Made by a program: the position numbers and the translations under genes
The notes under the pieces: model-generated
What the model was told of the DNA's origin: nothing
What the model saw: the letters and a program-made list of their open reading frames with translations, nothing else
The model's database searches: none
Assembly (NCBI GenBank): GCA_049649525.1
Contig: JBARZE010000020.1
Span: 1 to 64,000 of the forward strand
DNA length: 64,000 nucleotides
Direction: 5' to 3'
From: JAAURB01 sp049649525
GTDB lineage: Bacteria > Cyanobacteriota > Cyanobacteriia > Cyanobacteriales > Microcoleaceae
Shown: positions 18,303-27,326 of the stretch, piece after piece
Layout of the letters: every line of letters starts with the position of its first letter
How positions within the stretch are numbered: position 1 is the stretch's first letter

Positions 18303-19133
18303 TTAAAGCTGAGAAATTTCACACGGTTCTATCACCGATAGAGTCGTCAACTCAACAGCAGGTGAATGTCCTAGCCATTGCCCCGACAATTGAGCAAATT
18401 GTTGAGGGTTATCACTAACGTAAAAACGAGTCGGACGCGCCGCTTGAGTATTTCGTAGTCCTAACATCTCTAACTCTTGCCCAACGGCTTCGACTAAATG
18501 AATGGCTGGGTCAATCAGTTGAACCGTTGAGGGTAAAATCGAGCGTAATACAGGTGCTAAATGGGGATAATGAGTACATCCATAAATTAACGTGTCAATT
18601 TGCTGATGGATTAAAGGTGCTAGATATTCTTGCGCTACTTCACGAGTATGGGGGGTATGAATCCGATTTTGTTCAATTAAAGGGACAAATTCAGGACAGC
18701 CGATTTGCCAAACAGCAATAGCCGGATTGACTTCTTGAATGGCTTGGCGATAAGCATTGCTTTTGGCTGTGGCTGGAGTTGCAATGACACCAATGCGTTG
18801 ACCTTTTTCAACCGCTGCCCTGGCACCGGGTAAAATCACCCCTAAAATCGGAATATCAAATTCTGATTGCACTGTCTCTAATGCTAATGCAGAGCTGGTA
18901 TTACAAGCCATAACCACCATTTTTGCATTTTGATTAATCGCCCAAACGACAATTTCACGGACAAACTGCAAGATTTCTGCCGCAGAGCGAGTGCCATAAG
19001 GTAAGCGGGCTGTATCAGCAAAGTAGAGAATTGATTCCTGGGGCAGTTGTCGGTATAACTCTCTTAATACCGTCAGTCCGCCAACACCGCTATCGAAAAT
19101 TGCAATTCTTTGTTGTTTTTTGTCCGTTGTCAT
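18303..19133 (-). CDS. murI: Glutamate racemase
   Basis: 276 residues of the Asp/Glu racemase family. Converts L- to D-glutamate for peptidoglycan precursors in the cytoplasm. Seen: IAIFDSGVGGLTVLREL at the N-terminus, the two catalytic cysteines in MACNTS (Cys77) and YGCTHYP (Cys186), and PYGTRS of the substrate pocket. Length and ends are standard for MurI. Stands alone on the minus strand. Confidence 0.96.
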   Translation of the reverse strand: MTTDKKQQRIAIFDSGVGGLTVLRELYRQLPQESILYFADTARLPYGTRSAAEILQFVREIVVWAINQNAKMVVMACNTSSALALETVQSEFDIPILGVILPGARAAVEKGQRIGVIATPATAKSNAYRQAIQEVNPAIAVWQIGCPEFVPLIEQNRIHTPHTREVAQEYLAPLIHQQIDTLIYGCTHYPHLAPVLRSILPSTVQLIDPAIHLVEAVGQELEMLGLRNTQAARPTRFYVSDNPQQFAQLSGQWLGHSPAVELTTLSVIEPCEISQL

Positions 19134-19568
19134 GGGTGTTTGTCAATGATAAATAATTAGTTATGGGTTTGTTCTAGCTATTGAGCAGGTTAACAAAAAT
19201 AACCGAGTTTTAGCCAAAGGAGAGGAAAACAGGGTTCATCGTTCACTATGATTTGACTCGATTACTAATCCTTTGCAAACGATGGAATTGAATGTACTTT
19301 AATACAGCGCGACTATTTTGGGGAAGTGCAGCAAGAAATTTGTCATTAGTTATTGACTATTGTTTGGGGCAGATACTCTGGCAATTGGGATCGCAGTTCC
19401 TTTGCGCGATTGCAGTTGCTCTAATACTTTGTTTTGCCTCTGTCTGTTCTTCTTTCGTCACCTGTCGAGGCTTTTCCTGATTATGTCATCATTCCTTGAC
19501 ATTAAACTTGTTAAACCGGAGTCATTATGAGTATGATTTAAATATCATCATGAGTGGAGGCATAAACG
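19134..19568. other. Intergenic region upstream of murI and sulfiredoxin genes
   Basis: Divergent promoter region of 435 bases. A 62-codon frame at 19292-19480 (+) has no family resemblance and no ribosome binding site. Near 19533-19548 there is a small inverted repeat ATGAT-N6-ATCAT 21 bases before the srx start, a possible operator for a redox or metal regulator, not provable by eye. Confidence 0.4.
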
Positions 19569-19829
19569 ATGAAAATTCAGGAGATTGCGATTGCAAAAAT
19601 TCGCCGCCCATTACCCCGAGCCACCGATCAAAATAAGGTCGAAACCCTGATGAAATCAATTTCAGAGATGGGCTTAATTGAACCGATTGATGTGTTAGAA
19701 GTAGACGGTCAATACTATGGATTTTCTGGGTGTCATCGTTATGAAGCTTGCCAGAAACTCGGTTTAGAAACCATTCGTTGTAAAGTGCGTCAAGCGCCTC
19801 GTTCAGTGTTACAGAAACATTTGGCATAG
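19569..19829 (+). CDS. srx: Sulfiredoxin
   Basis: 86 residues, a single ParB-like/Srx domain. It uses ATP to reduce over-oxidised (sulfinic) Cys of 2-Cys peroxiredoxin. Seen: IRRPLPRATDQNKVETLMKS, then GLIEPIDVLEVDG and the catalytic GCHRYEA with Cys55; this GCHR signature separates sulfiredoxin from chromosome-partitioning ParB. A GGAGG lies eight bases before the ATG. Located just before dps, another peroxide-defence gene. Confidence 0.9.
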   Translation: MKIQEIAIAKIRRPLPRATDQNKVETLMKSISEMGLIEPIDVLEVDGQYYGFSGCHRYEACQKLGLETIRCKVRQAPRSVLQKHLA

Positions 19830-19936
19830 CAAAGATCTATTCGGCCTCAGAATGGGGTAGGATACTTTAACCAGAATTTCTCAAAATGTTTCCCAGATTT
19901 TGTAATTCAAATACTATTTAGTGGAGAATAAAACAT

Positions 19937-20473
19937 ATGAGTCAGACAACCCTCAAAAAACGCCTGTATTCAACTCGAATTGATTTACCTGAAGAAACTC
20001 GAACTCAAATAGTTGAAATTCTTAACCAAAGTTTGGCTGCGACGTTAGACCTCAAAACTCAAGTTAAACAAGCCCACTGGAACGTTAAAGGAATGAACTT
20101 CTATCAACTCCATGAGCTGTTTGACGAAATGGCGGGAGAACTCGAAGGGTATGTTGATATGATTGCAGAACGAGCCACAGCCCTGGGAGGGACAGCTTTA
20201 GGAACAGCCCGCATTGCAGCGGCAGAATCAATCTTACCTGAGTACCCCTTAGACATTATTGATGGCAAAGATCATGTCATTGCTCTAGCAGAACGCTTCG
20301 CTGCTTATGCCAAACTGGTACGAAATGATATTGATTACACTGATGAACTCGGAGATGCTGACACAGCCGATTTATATACAGAAGTCTCTCGAACTGTAGA
20401 TATGCGCTTATGGTTCCTCGAAGCCCATCTTCAAGGCACTGACACAGCAAATGGCAATGGTAGTAACCGTTGA
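19937..20473 (+). CDS. dps: Dps-family ferritin-like DNA-protection protein
   Basis: 178 residues, four-helix-bundle ferritin-like domain. Dps proteins store iron using peroxide and protect DNA. Seen: KQAHWNVKGMNFYQLHELFD, carrying the inter-subunit ferroxidase His/Asp ligands, and ELEGYVDMIAERATALGG with the acidic ligands. A short charged C-terminal tail (DTANGNGSNR). It follows srx by 107 bases in the same direction, so both may answer the same oxidative signal. Confidence 0.92.
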   Translation: MSQTTLKKRLYSTRIDLPEETRTQIVEILNQSLAATLDLKTQVKQAHWNVKGMNFYQLHELFDEMAGELEGYVDMIAERATALGGTALGTARIAAAESILPEYPLDIIDGKDHVIALAERFAAYAKLVRNDIDYTDELGDADTADLYTEVSRTVDMRLWFLEAHLQGTDTANGNGSNR

Positions 20474-20496
20474 TATTTAAATCAGCACCTGTCTAG

Positions 20497-21132
20497 ATGA
20501 ATCAATCTGCATTTATAGATTATGGCCCCGAGTTGCAACGCTTACTCCTGCAAGCAGGGCTTTCTAGTGTGTCAGATCTCAGTCAAGTCGCAGGCGTTTC
20601 CCAATGGCAGCTTATTCGACTACAACGGGGTTTAGCATTGAAAACCCATGTTGATATTTTGCTAAAAATTAGTCGGGGATTGAATATTTCTCTCGAACAA
20701 TTGCTGGCAACGTTTGCACCAACTGCTGTATCTCAATCGGCTGTGTCTGAGTCTGAGTTGAATCAAGAATATCTTCGCTTGCAGCAACAGATACAACAGC
20801 AACAGGAATCATTAATGCAAGAGTTTCAAGCTGAAAGCTTACAAGTGTTAGAATCTTGGTTATTACAATGGCCGACGGCAGCCTATCGTGCTCAACAAAA
20901 TCCCCAGCTCGCTGCGGTAAAATTGTTACCATTGTTGCATCCGGTAGAAGTTCTTATGCAACAATGGGGAGTAGAAGCGATCGCCCCTGTAGGCTCCCAA
21001 GTGCCTTATACTCCTCAGTACCATCAACTGATGGATGGAGTGGTTCAACCGGGAGAGCCTGTTGTGGTGCGATACACGGGTTACCGATATCGAGACCAAC
21101 TGCTTTACCGGGCAAAAGTGAGTCCTGTGTAA
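20497..21132 (+). CDS. HTH domain protein with GrpE-like C-terminus
   Basis: 211 residues. The N-terminal ~65 residues form an XRE-type helix-turn-helix (LSQVAGVSQWQLIRLQRG ... ILLKISRGLNISLEQLL); a Gln-rich coiled coil follows (about 88-110), and the C-terminal part (about 145-208) resembles the GrpE beta domain: GVEAIAPVGSQVPYTPQYHQ then VRYTGYRYRDQLLYRAKVSP. GrpE is the nucleotide-exchange factor of DnaK. The combination suggests a DNA-binding or regulatory relative of GrpE rather than the housekeeping GrpE. 23 bases after dps, probably the same transcript. Confidence 0.75.
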   Translation: MNQSAFIDYGPELQRLLLQAGLSSVSDLSQVAGVSQWQLIRLQRGLALKTHVDILLKISRGLNISLEQLLATFAPTAVSQSAVSESELNQEYLRLQQQIQQQQESLMQEFQAESLQVLESWLLQWPTAAYRAQQNPQLAAVKLLPLLHPVEVLMQQWGVEAIAPVGSQVPYTPQYHQLMDGVVQPGEPVVVRYTGYRYRDQLLYRAKVSPV

Positions 21133-21352
21133 TCTAGTCAGTTGATTTCGATGACTATCTACTAACAAATGTTAACTCAGGCTCCGGACTATTACCAGTC
21201 GTTGTTATGAGTTAACTCAGGGTCATTATTATAGATTTTCCTGAAGTTTCTGTGTGATTGATGAAGTAACTGTTTGGCGACTAGTCAATCCCATAGACAG
21301 ATTAAACGGAAAATCAGTGAACTTTTTAGATGCTTCAATTCAAGATAAAATT

Positions 21353-21682
21353 ATGAGTTCTGACGTTAAAGTTCTTCAACCGAAAGGTATTTTAGACGGG
21401 ACAAAAGCTACTCAATTCCGTCAAGACATTAGTGAGATTGTTTCAGCGGGGACTAAAATAGTATTAATTGATTTTCAGGATGTAACATTTATGGATAGTT
21501 CGGGTTTGGGGGCGCTTGTACTAGCCTTAAAAACAGTGCGCGCTGCCGGGAGTATGTTGGTTGTATGTTCTATAAATGAACAAATTCGGATTTTATTTGA
21601 GTTAACCAGTATGGATCGAGTTTTTGATATTTATTCAAGCCGCAAAGAGTTTGAAGATCAATTGCTAACTCAAAATACATAA
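21353..21682 (+). CDS. STAS-domain anti-sigma factor antagonist
   Basis: 109 residues from ATG 21353, a single STAS domain: KVLQPKGILDG at the start and the phospho-acceptor serine in FMDSSGLGALVLAL. In partner-switching systems the dephosphorylated form binds the anti-sigma kinase and frees its target. A GTG at 21254 extends the frame by 33 residues that do not belong to the STAS fold, so I use the ATG. The cognate phosphatase and kinase genes are at 21832 and 23229. An Asp/His-coding repeat follows the stop codon in frame (see repeat). Confidence 0.88.
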   Translation: MSSDVKVLQPKGILDGTKATQFRQDISEIVSAGTKIVLIDFQDVTFMDSSGLGALVLALKTVRAAGSMLVVCSINEQIRILFELTSMDRVFDIYSSRKEFEDQLLTQNT

Positions 21683-21685
21683 CCC

Positions 21686-21733
21686 GACGACGACGACGAC
21701 GACGACGACGACCACCACCACCACCACCACCAC
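21686..21733 (+). repeat. (GAC)9(CAC)7 microsatellite directly after the STAS stop codon
   Basis: Nine GAC then seven CAC units, starting three bases after the TAA of the STAS gene and exactly in its frame; read-through would append Pro-Asp9-His7-Gln-Ala before a TAA at 21740. No other triplet array of this purity was seen in the window. Confidence 0.95.
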
Positions 21734-21754
21734 CAAGCTTAAAGTTTAACCCGA

Positions 21755-21794
21755 GATTTGGGGATTTTTATAGCTGCTATATTTTCCCCAAATC
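21755..21794. terminator. Bidirectional terminator between convergent genes
   Basis: Inverted repeat GATTTGGGGA (21755-21764) / TCCCCAAATC (21785-21794), with T- or A-rich inner flanks and a second small palindrome (ATAGC-TGCTAT) in the loop. It lies between the STAS gene and the convergent phosphatase gene. Confidence 0.6.
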
Positions 21795-21831
21795 AGTATT
21801 AATTAAGTTAAGTTTTCCGGTAAAAATTGAA

Positions 21832-22971
21832 CTAACTAAATTTAATTTTAAGTAAGGAAAAATCGTCATCGAATGCATGACCCGAATTAATTAATTTGAC
21901 AGATTCTAGCACTGTATCTAACTGACCACCGTTGCTATCCGGGGCAGAGTCAATCAGTAAATCAACAAATGCATCTAAGCCAAAAATAAGTCCATTGGGT
22001 TGATGAATTTCGTAAACACCATCACTAAAGATATAAAGATTGCTAGACTGTTCAATGTAACAACTATCATCCGTGTACTCAGCGTCTAAAAACATTCCCA
22101 CAGGCATTCCAGGTGTTTTAAGCCGTTGAACGATAGAGCGTTGACTAGGGTTACCCGATAATAAAATTGCCGGAGGATGACCCCCACTTGCATAGACAAG
22201 GTGCCGGGTTACACGATTATAAACCCCGTACCAGATGGTAAAATATTTATCATTTTGGTAGGTCATTTGGAAAGTGGTATTCAATGCCCGTAATACATCG
22301 CTGGGTTGATAATAATCAATATTAGGCAGCGCCCGAGATCGAAGCAAATTGAGCACAGAGACCGAAGGTAAAGCGGCTCTGAGTCCATGACCGGAAGTAT
22401 CTAATAAGTAGATTGATAAATAATCAGAATCTAACCAGCAATAATCAAAACAATCTCCGCCGAGTTGGTGGGACGGAATAAATTTAGCCTCAATTGAAAC
22501 AGGTTCTGTGAAAGGTTCAGGCAGTAGCGATCGCACATAATCGGCGGCTTCAGACAATTCATCTTCCAAGAGTTGTTTTTGAGTTTGCAGATCCTGGCTC
22601 AGTTGATAGAGTCGTAATCCCGCCCTGACCCTAGCATATAACTCATTCATCTCAATCGGTTTAGAGATAAAATCATCCGCCCCTGCATCTAAGCCGTGAA
22701 CCCGATCAGAAACAGACCCCAGAGAAGTCAGCAAGAAAAATTGAGTTGTCGAGAGTTTGGCATCATCTTTGACTTGACAACAAACCTCAATCCCGCTAAT
22801 ACCGGGCATAATCCAATCGCAAATAATTAAAGCAGGATGTAATTCTTTTGCCTTTTGAACGCCTTCTTCGCCGTCGCGAGCGACTGAAACATCATACCCC
22901 TGCTTTTGGAGTGTCCTTCTAAGTAACTCCCGAATGACTGTGTCATCATCTATTACCAAAATTTTAAACAT
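21832..22971 (-). CDS. Response regulator with PP2C-type (RsbU/SpoIIE) phosphatase domain
   Basis: 379 residues. Receiver domain 1-120 with the acidic pocket (DDD at 8-10), phospho-acceptor Asp in LIICDWIMPG, Thr in LLTS and Lys in SKPIEM; a short coiled linker; then a PP2C-type serine phosphatase (about 165-379) with GGDCFDY, DTSGHGLRAAL, ASGGHPPA and SDGVYE carrying the metal-binding aspartates. It would dephosphorylate the STAS antagonist after phosphorylation by a histidine kinase (not in the window). Acts with the products of 21353 and 23229. Confidence 0.92.
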   Translation of the reverse strand: MFKILVIDDDTVIRELLRRTLQKQGYDVSVARDGEEGVQKAKELHPALIICDWIMPGISGIEVCCQVKDDAKLSTTQFFLLTSLGSVSDRVHGLDAGADDFISKPIEMNELYARVRAGLRLYQLSQDLQTQKQLLEDELSEAADYVRSLLPEPFTEPVSIEAKFIPSHQLGGDCFDYCWLDSDYLSIYLLDTSGHGLRAALPSVSVLNLLRSRALPNIDYYQPSDVLRALNTTFQMTYQNDKYFTIWYGVYNRVTRHLVYASGGHPPAILLSGNPSQRSIVQRLKTPGMPVGMFLDAEYTDDSCYIEQSSNLYIFSDGVYEIHQPNGLIFGLDAFVDLLIDSAPDSNGGQLDTVLESVKLINSGHAFDDDFSLLKIKFS

Positions 22972-23228
22972 GGGTGCTTCGACGAGATTGTTCTAGGATT
23001 CAAGGTCAGTAATATCGAGTTCAAGTTAATATTGAGCCTAAGTAGAGTATAATCTAATCAGATAGTTGTCTGGTATCCATTACAAAGTTAGCTTTAGGGA
23101 TATTTAAGCGGTATGTATCTGATGCTCACTGAGCAGGCAGAGATTCTCTGATGTATTGCGAATGTTGGGTTCAATCTGAACTCATCTAACTCAGATCCTG
23201 AACCATTTTTCCAAGTGAAGTCTTCAGT

Positions 23229-23693
23229 GTGATTCAAATTCAAAGTTCAGCGTCAATTCCCTACACTGCTCAGCTTCGAGTCTTGTCCAGATTAGACGTG
23301 CTAGTTGATGTATTGTCCTGGTTTAGTGAACTCGCTCATCAACCGGTTCCGCAATCGATCTGGCTGCGTTGCCAACTGGCTTTAGCCGAAGGATTTACCA
23401 ACGCGGTTCGTCATGCTCATAAAAATCTGCCATCAGAAAATTTATTCGTGGAGATGAAGGTGAGCGTTACTGAAGGGCAAATCATGATTGGGATTTGGGA
23501 CTACGGCCCGACCTTTGACTTAATAGAAAAGCTGCAGCAAATTTCTGCTCAAACCATAGATAAGAATGCAGGTGGCGGGCGCGGGCTAAAATTGATTCAA
23601 GATATTGCCGATGAGTTGAGTTACGAACGAACAGAAGATCACCGCAACTGCTTAAAGATTGTCAAGCACTGGCAACCGGGCTGCGAAACTTAA
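23229..23693 (+). CDS. RsbW-type anti-sigma serine kinase (HATPase_c_2)
   Basis: 154 residues of the GHKL ATPase fold: ALAEGFTNAVRHAHKNL is the N box (Glu, Asn), IWDYGP the G1 box and GGGRGLKLIQDIAD the G2 box. Such kinases bind a sigma factor or effector and phosphorylate the STAS partner. Start is GTG 23229; no ATG is available near the domain start. Convergent with the DUF1350 gene, overlapping by four bases. Divergent from the phosphatase gene, with a shared 257-base promoter region. Confidence 0.88.
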   Translation: MIQIQSSASIPYTAQLRVLSRLDVLVDVLSWFSELAHQPVPQSIWLRCQLALAEGFTNAVRHAHKNLPSENLFVEMKVSVTEGQIMIGIWDYGPTFDLIEKLQQISAQTIDKNAGGGRGLKLIQDIADELSYERTEDHRNCLKIVKHWQPGCET

Positions 23694-24460
23694 AGCCTTT
23701 GAGCCAGAGGATTGAGCCAATGCAACACTTCTGCTCTCAAACGATAAATATCTTGGTAAACTTGTTGTCTGACCCATTGACCAATAGCATCAAACGGGGT
23801 AAAACTCTGACCCACTGGCCAATTTAAATCTTGGGCTAACGGCGTTTGATGATCGCCATTGAGCCTGACTAAAGTGACCATCTCCGGAAATCGAGTTTGT
23901 AGAATTTTGTTGAGGGGTAAAGTTTGATCAATTGCATCTTTACTAAATTGAATTAACAGATTTCGCCGAATTTGATAGCGTTCTGAAATTAAGCGATTGG
24001 TTTGGGTGGGAGACGGAGAAAACTCTACCTCCACCATCGAGGAAATTTGTTCAACCAATGGAATCGATTCTCGAGCGGCATAATTATTAAAACACATCAA
24101 AATATTACCCGCCCGTTCTACCGGAAACGATGAACCAATCAGTAAGTGCAGTTTACAGCCCATACTATGTCCGAGTCCATAGATGGGTAAGGTTCGCCGT
24201 CGTAGGAGTCGGGAGGTGTATAAATCTTCTAAACAATCCTCGAATGTCCATAACACTTGCTTAGCAATCAGACGATGATCGAGGGTATTGATAAACGGTG
24301 TAGCAATAATCCCGTATCCTTGTTGAGCAAGAGATTCTAGCAACCAGCGATAGGTGAGTTGAGGGGCACTGGCGACAAATGCACCCCCCAAAAAATGGAT
24401 AATTGCTTTGGGTCGCAATGGGATCAACACCCAACTATTAGAAATTTCTATCCAGTCCAT
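23690..24460 (-). CDS. DUF1350 family alpha/beta-hydrolase-like protein
   Basis: 256 residues. Seen: HFLGGAFVASAPQLTYRWLL, a typical DUF1350 opening, and GLGHSMGCKLH, a nucleophile elbow (GHSMG) of the alpha/beta hydrolase fold, and a late LNGDHQTPLAQ with a possible catalytic His. The family occurs in cyanobacteria and plant chloroplasts; substrate is unknown. Stands alone. Confidence 0.85.
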   Translation of the reverse strand: MDWIEISNSWVLIPLRPKAIIHFLGGAFVASAPQLTYRWLLESLAQQGYGIIATPFINTLDHRLIAKQVLWTFEDCLEDLYTSRLLRRRTLPIYGLGHSMGCKLHLLIGSSFPVERAGNILMCFNNYAARESIPLVEQISSMVEVEFSPSPTQTNRLISERYQIRRNLLIQFSKDAIDQTLPLNKILQTRFPEMVTLVRLNGDHQTPLAQDLNWPVGQSFTPFDAIGQWVRQQVYQDIYRLRAEVLHWLNPLAQRL

Positions 24461-24732
24461 AGCATGTTTTATCGAGAATTCTTCAAGTTAAATTGAAGTG
24501 ATTTAAAGTTGCGATAATAGATTGTCAATTTCCCACAGATGAAATTGTTTATACCATTGTGAACTTGTTGTCTGTACTGGTCTGTACCCAAGCCAAAGAC
24601 CTGTCAGTATAACAGTAAACTTCTTAACTTGTGCAGTTAAAGCCAGACATTTTAGGATATGATAATGAAGTCATTGGGTTTCGATAACCCTGATTGTTGT
24701 ATTTCATCATTATAAGCTGCGGGAGTTGCTCC

Positions 24733-24849
24733 ATGTTAACCTTAAAAATCGTTGTTAATATTGTCGTATTGTTCTTTGTGGGTCTATTTATATTTGGATT
24801 TCTCTCTAATGACCCAGCCCGTAACCCCAAGCGCAAAGACTTAGACTAA
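24733..24849 (+). CDS. psbI: Photosystem II reaction-centre protein I
   Basis: 38 residues with the canonical PsbI pattern: MLTLKIVVN, a single membrane helix (VVLFFVGLFIFGFL) and the stromal tail SNDPARNPKRKD. PsbI is a low-molecular-mass subunit beside D1 in photosystem II. GGGAG lies eight bases before the ATG. The gene is monocistronic, between DUF1350 and DUF3769 genes, and would be missed by usual length cutoffs. Confidence 0.95.
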   Translation: MLTLKIVVNIVVLFFVGLFIFGFLSNDPARNPKRKDLD

Positions 24850-25018
24850 CATTGATCGAAGCAGCATTATTCAGTTTAGCGAGATTAATGCTGCTGAACA
24901 TTGATTTGATTGAATCAAAAGCAAAATTAACAGCAGTTGTTCATCTGATTGCTATAATTCGAGAGCGCAGTACGATTATCTAGATCGAGATCACCTGCGT
25001 CGTTTTTGTTGTTAAACC

Positions 25019-27256
25019 ATGCCCTATCCGGTCCCTCCCCCTGAACTGCCAGCAATTGTTCAAACAATCCCAACAGAAGCAACAGTTTCTACTTCGGTTG
25101 AACTAGAACCACAGCCCTCTATTGTTTATAGGGAAACGGTTGAGTATCAATTCGAGATCCCCATCGCATCAGATCTGGCATCGGAAATGAACCGTTCGGC
25201 TCAACACCTGGGCCCTGCTTTGTCGTTAAACAGATCATCTAAGAAGCGTGAAGCGCAGGACTCTAGAGTTAATTATCAGTTTAGCAAAAATTCGGTTTTA
25301 ACCGCCTGGAATCGACTAACAGAGCTAAATTCAGCTTCTTTTTTCTCAGCCTCTATTGATCGAGGCGACTTTCTGACTCAACTCCCTTCAGAAACTGAAA
25401 ATTCCGACTCAAATTCCGACTCAAATTCCGACTCAAATTCTACCCCACAAACGCCAATTATCCTGCCAGGTGATATTGTTGAGGTGACGGCAGAGCGGCA
25501 AGAATTTGATCAAATACGGGGATTAGTCACAGCATCGGGAAACGTCACCGTCCGGTTTCGTCAGACATTAATTGAAGCCAATACAGTTCAAGTTAACATC
25601 AACACGCGCCAAGCCGTCGCCCAAGGAGATGTATCCTTAACCCGTGGACAGCAAGTAGTACGAGGTTCTCGGATGGAATATAATCTGGCTGCCGAAACGG
25701 GAACAATCTTTGAGGCGCGGGGTGTGGTTTTAACCTCAGCTACAGGATCTGATTTTACCATCACTGAACCGACAGAACTTGCCCCAGGTGTGTTGCCTAG
25801 CGCCCCCATTAGCGATCGCATTACAGCCACCCAACCCGTGGGTCAATTGCGAACAGGCACAGGGACAGATGTAGAATTTTCGGGTTTGTCTTTGCCGAAT
25901 GTGGCAGGCAACGTTAACCAATTACGCTTTGAAGCCGAACGCATTGATATTGTATCGAGTGGGGAATGGGAAGCAACGAATGTCCGTATTACTAACGATC
26001 CATTTTCACCCCCAGAATTAGAACTTAGGGCGGATGTGGCAGAATTAAACCGAATTTCACCATTTCAAGATGAATTAATTACCCGCAATTCTCGACTGGT
26101 TTTTGACCAAAACTTTACTTTACCCTTATTTCGCGATCGCACTGTGATAGATCGGCGGCAACGCGAACCCAGTCCGTTTTCAATTGGGTATGATTTAGAT
26201 GAGCTAGATGGCTATTTTGTGCAGTGGAATGTTTCGCCTGTCAGCGTCGGTCCGTTTGATTTAGATATTTCGCCGCAATTTTTAGTCCAACGTGCCTTTC
26301 AAGACAATCTTAGCCCTCTCGATGAACGATTTTATGGCTTGAGAACAGAAGTTTCTGGACGAATTACCCCGACGACGTTATTTGATGCCAAGCTGTTAGT
26401 GAGTGATTTTGAGAATTTTCCTAATTTAGATGAAGATACTTTCCGTACGAGTATACGGCTACAACAGCAATATCAGGGTTATACTTTAACCGGAGAATAC
26501 AGTTATCGCGATCGCTTATTTAACGGTACTTTAGGTTTTCAACGGGTTCATAGTAATATTGGGGTGGTTTTGACTTCTCCTGAATATAAATTAGGCAATT
26601 CTGATGCCACCTTCAATTTTCAAGCCAGCTATCAAGATATTAACGCCCGTAGCGATCGTGTAGATTTACTTGAAATTGATCGCGAAAATGATCGCATTAA
26701 TCGTAACCGCTTTCAAGCGTTTGCCACCTTTAATTATCCAGTTTTTCTGTGGCGAGGGGAAGCCTTACCCCCGACTCCTGAAGAGGGACTTCGGTATACA
26801 TCCAGACCCGTTGCCCCATTCTTGCGATTATTTATGGTTGCTCGTGGAGTCACCAGCCTTTATAGTGAAGATGAATCCCAATCTTATCTCAGCGCAACAG
26901 TCGGTTTACAAGGACAGTTAGGTCACTTTTCTAAAGAAGTATTAGACTACACTGGATTTAGTATTGCCTATACTCAAGTTGCCCTCGATGGTGAATCACC
27001 TTTTCTATTTGACCGTACAGTCGATCAACAAATTCTTTCTTGGGCTTTGGTTCAACAAATTTATGGCGGTATACGGGCTGGGGTTGAATCTTCTATCAAT
27101 TTAGAGAATGGTCTAGCGGTTGATAATCAGTTTACTTTAGAATATAGTCGTCGAACCTATGGACTATTGTTGCGGATTAATCCTGTACGTCGTGTAGGTT
27201 CATTAAACCTCCGCATTAGTGACTTTAACTGGACAGGTGGATCTGAACCATTTTAG
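25019..27256 (+). CDS. DUF3769 protein, OstA/LptD-like outer-membrane protein
   Basis: 745 residues. The N-terminal ~150 residues are Pro- and Ser-rich and show no classical signal peptide. An LptA/OstA-type beta-jellyroll follows (about 155-240: VEVTAERQEFDQIRGLVTAS, VRFRQTLIEANTV, GDVSLTRGQQVVRGSRMEYN), and the rest resembles a beta-barrel with alternating polar/hydrophobic strands (SPFSIGYDLDELDGYFVQWN, FDAKLLVSDFENFPN). The architecture matches cyanobacterial DUF3769, thought to work in lipopolysaccharide or lipid transport to the outer membrane. A 12-bp repeat near 25399 makes an Asn-Ser-Asp tract. Monocistronic, 23 bases-plus after psbI on the same strand but probably separately transcribed. 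Confidence 0.85.
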   Translation: MPYPVPPPELPAIVQTIPTEATVSTSVELEPQPSIVYRETVEYQFEIPIASDLASEMNRSAQHLGPALSLNRSSKKREAQDSRVNYQFSKNSVLTAWNRLTELNSASFFSASIDRGDFLTQLPSETENSDSNSDSNSDSNSTPQTPIILPGDIVEVTAERQEFDQIRGLVTASGNVTVRFRQTLIEANTVQVNINTRQAVAQGDVSLTRGQQVVRGSRMEYNLAAETGTIFEARGVVLTSATGSDFTITEPTELAPGVLPSAPISDRITATQPVGQLRTGTGTDVEFSGLSLPNVAGNVNQLRFEAERIDIVSSGEWEATNVRITNDPFSPPELELRADVAELNRISPFQDELITRNSRLVFDQNFTLPLFRDRTVIDRRQREPSPFSIGYDLDELDGYFVQWNVSPVSVGPFDLDISPQFLVQRAFQDNLSPLDERFYGLRTEVSGRITPTTLFDAKLLVSDFENFPNLDEDTFRTSIRLQQQYQGYTLTGEYSYRDRLFNGTLGFQRVHSNIGVVLTSPEYKLGNSDATFNFQASYQDINARSDRVDLLEIDRENDRINRNRFQAFATFNYPVFLWRGEALPPTPEEGLRYTSRPVAPFLRLFMVARGVTSLYSEDESQSYLSATVGLQGQLGHFSKEVLDYTGFSIAYTQVALDGESPFLFDRTVDQQILSWALVQQIYGGIRAGVESSINLENGLAVDNQFTLEYSRRTYGLLLRINPVRRVGSLNLRISDFNWTGGSEPF
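25399..25440 (+). repeat. 12-bp tandem repeat inside the DUF3769 gene
   Basis: Three copies of AAATTCCGACTC plus a partial copy, coding for Asn-Ser-Asp-Ser units in the disordered N-terminal part of the protein. Length can vary in frame. Confidence 0.85.
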
Positions 27257-27326
27257 CAATTCATTATCAGCTCGACCATTGAAATAATCATTTGTGATAC
27301 ATCGTAAATGACTCATTCCTCAATTG

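Noticed and set aside
19292..19480. 62-codon frame between murI and srx
   Set aside because: No ribosome binding site, no conserved pattern; lies in a divergent promoter region.
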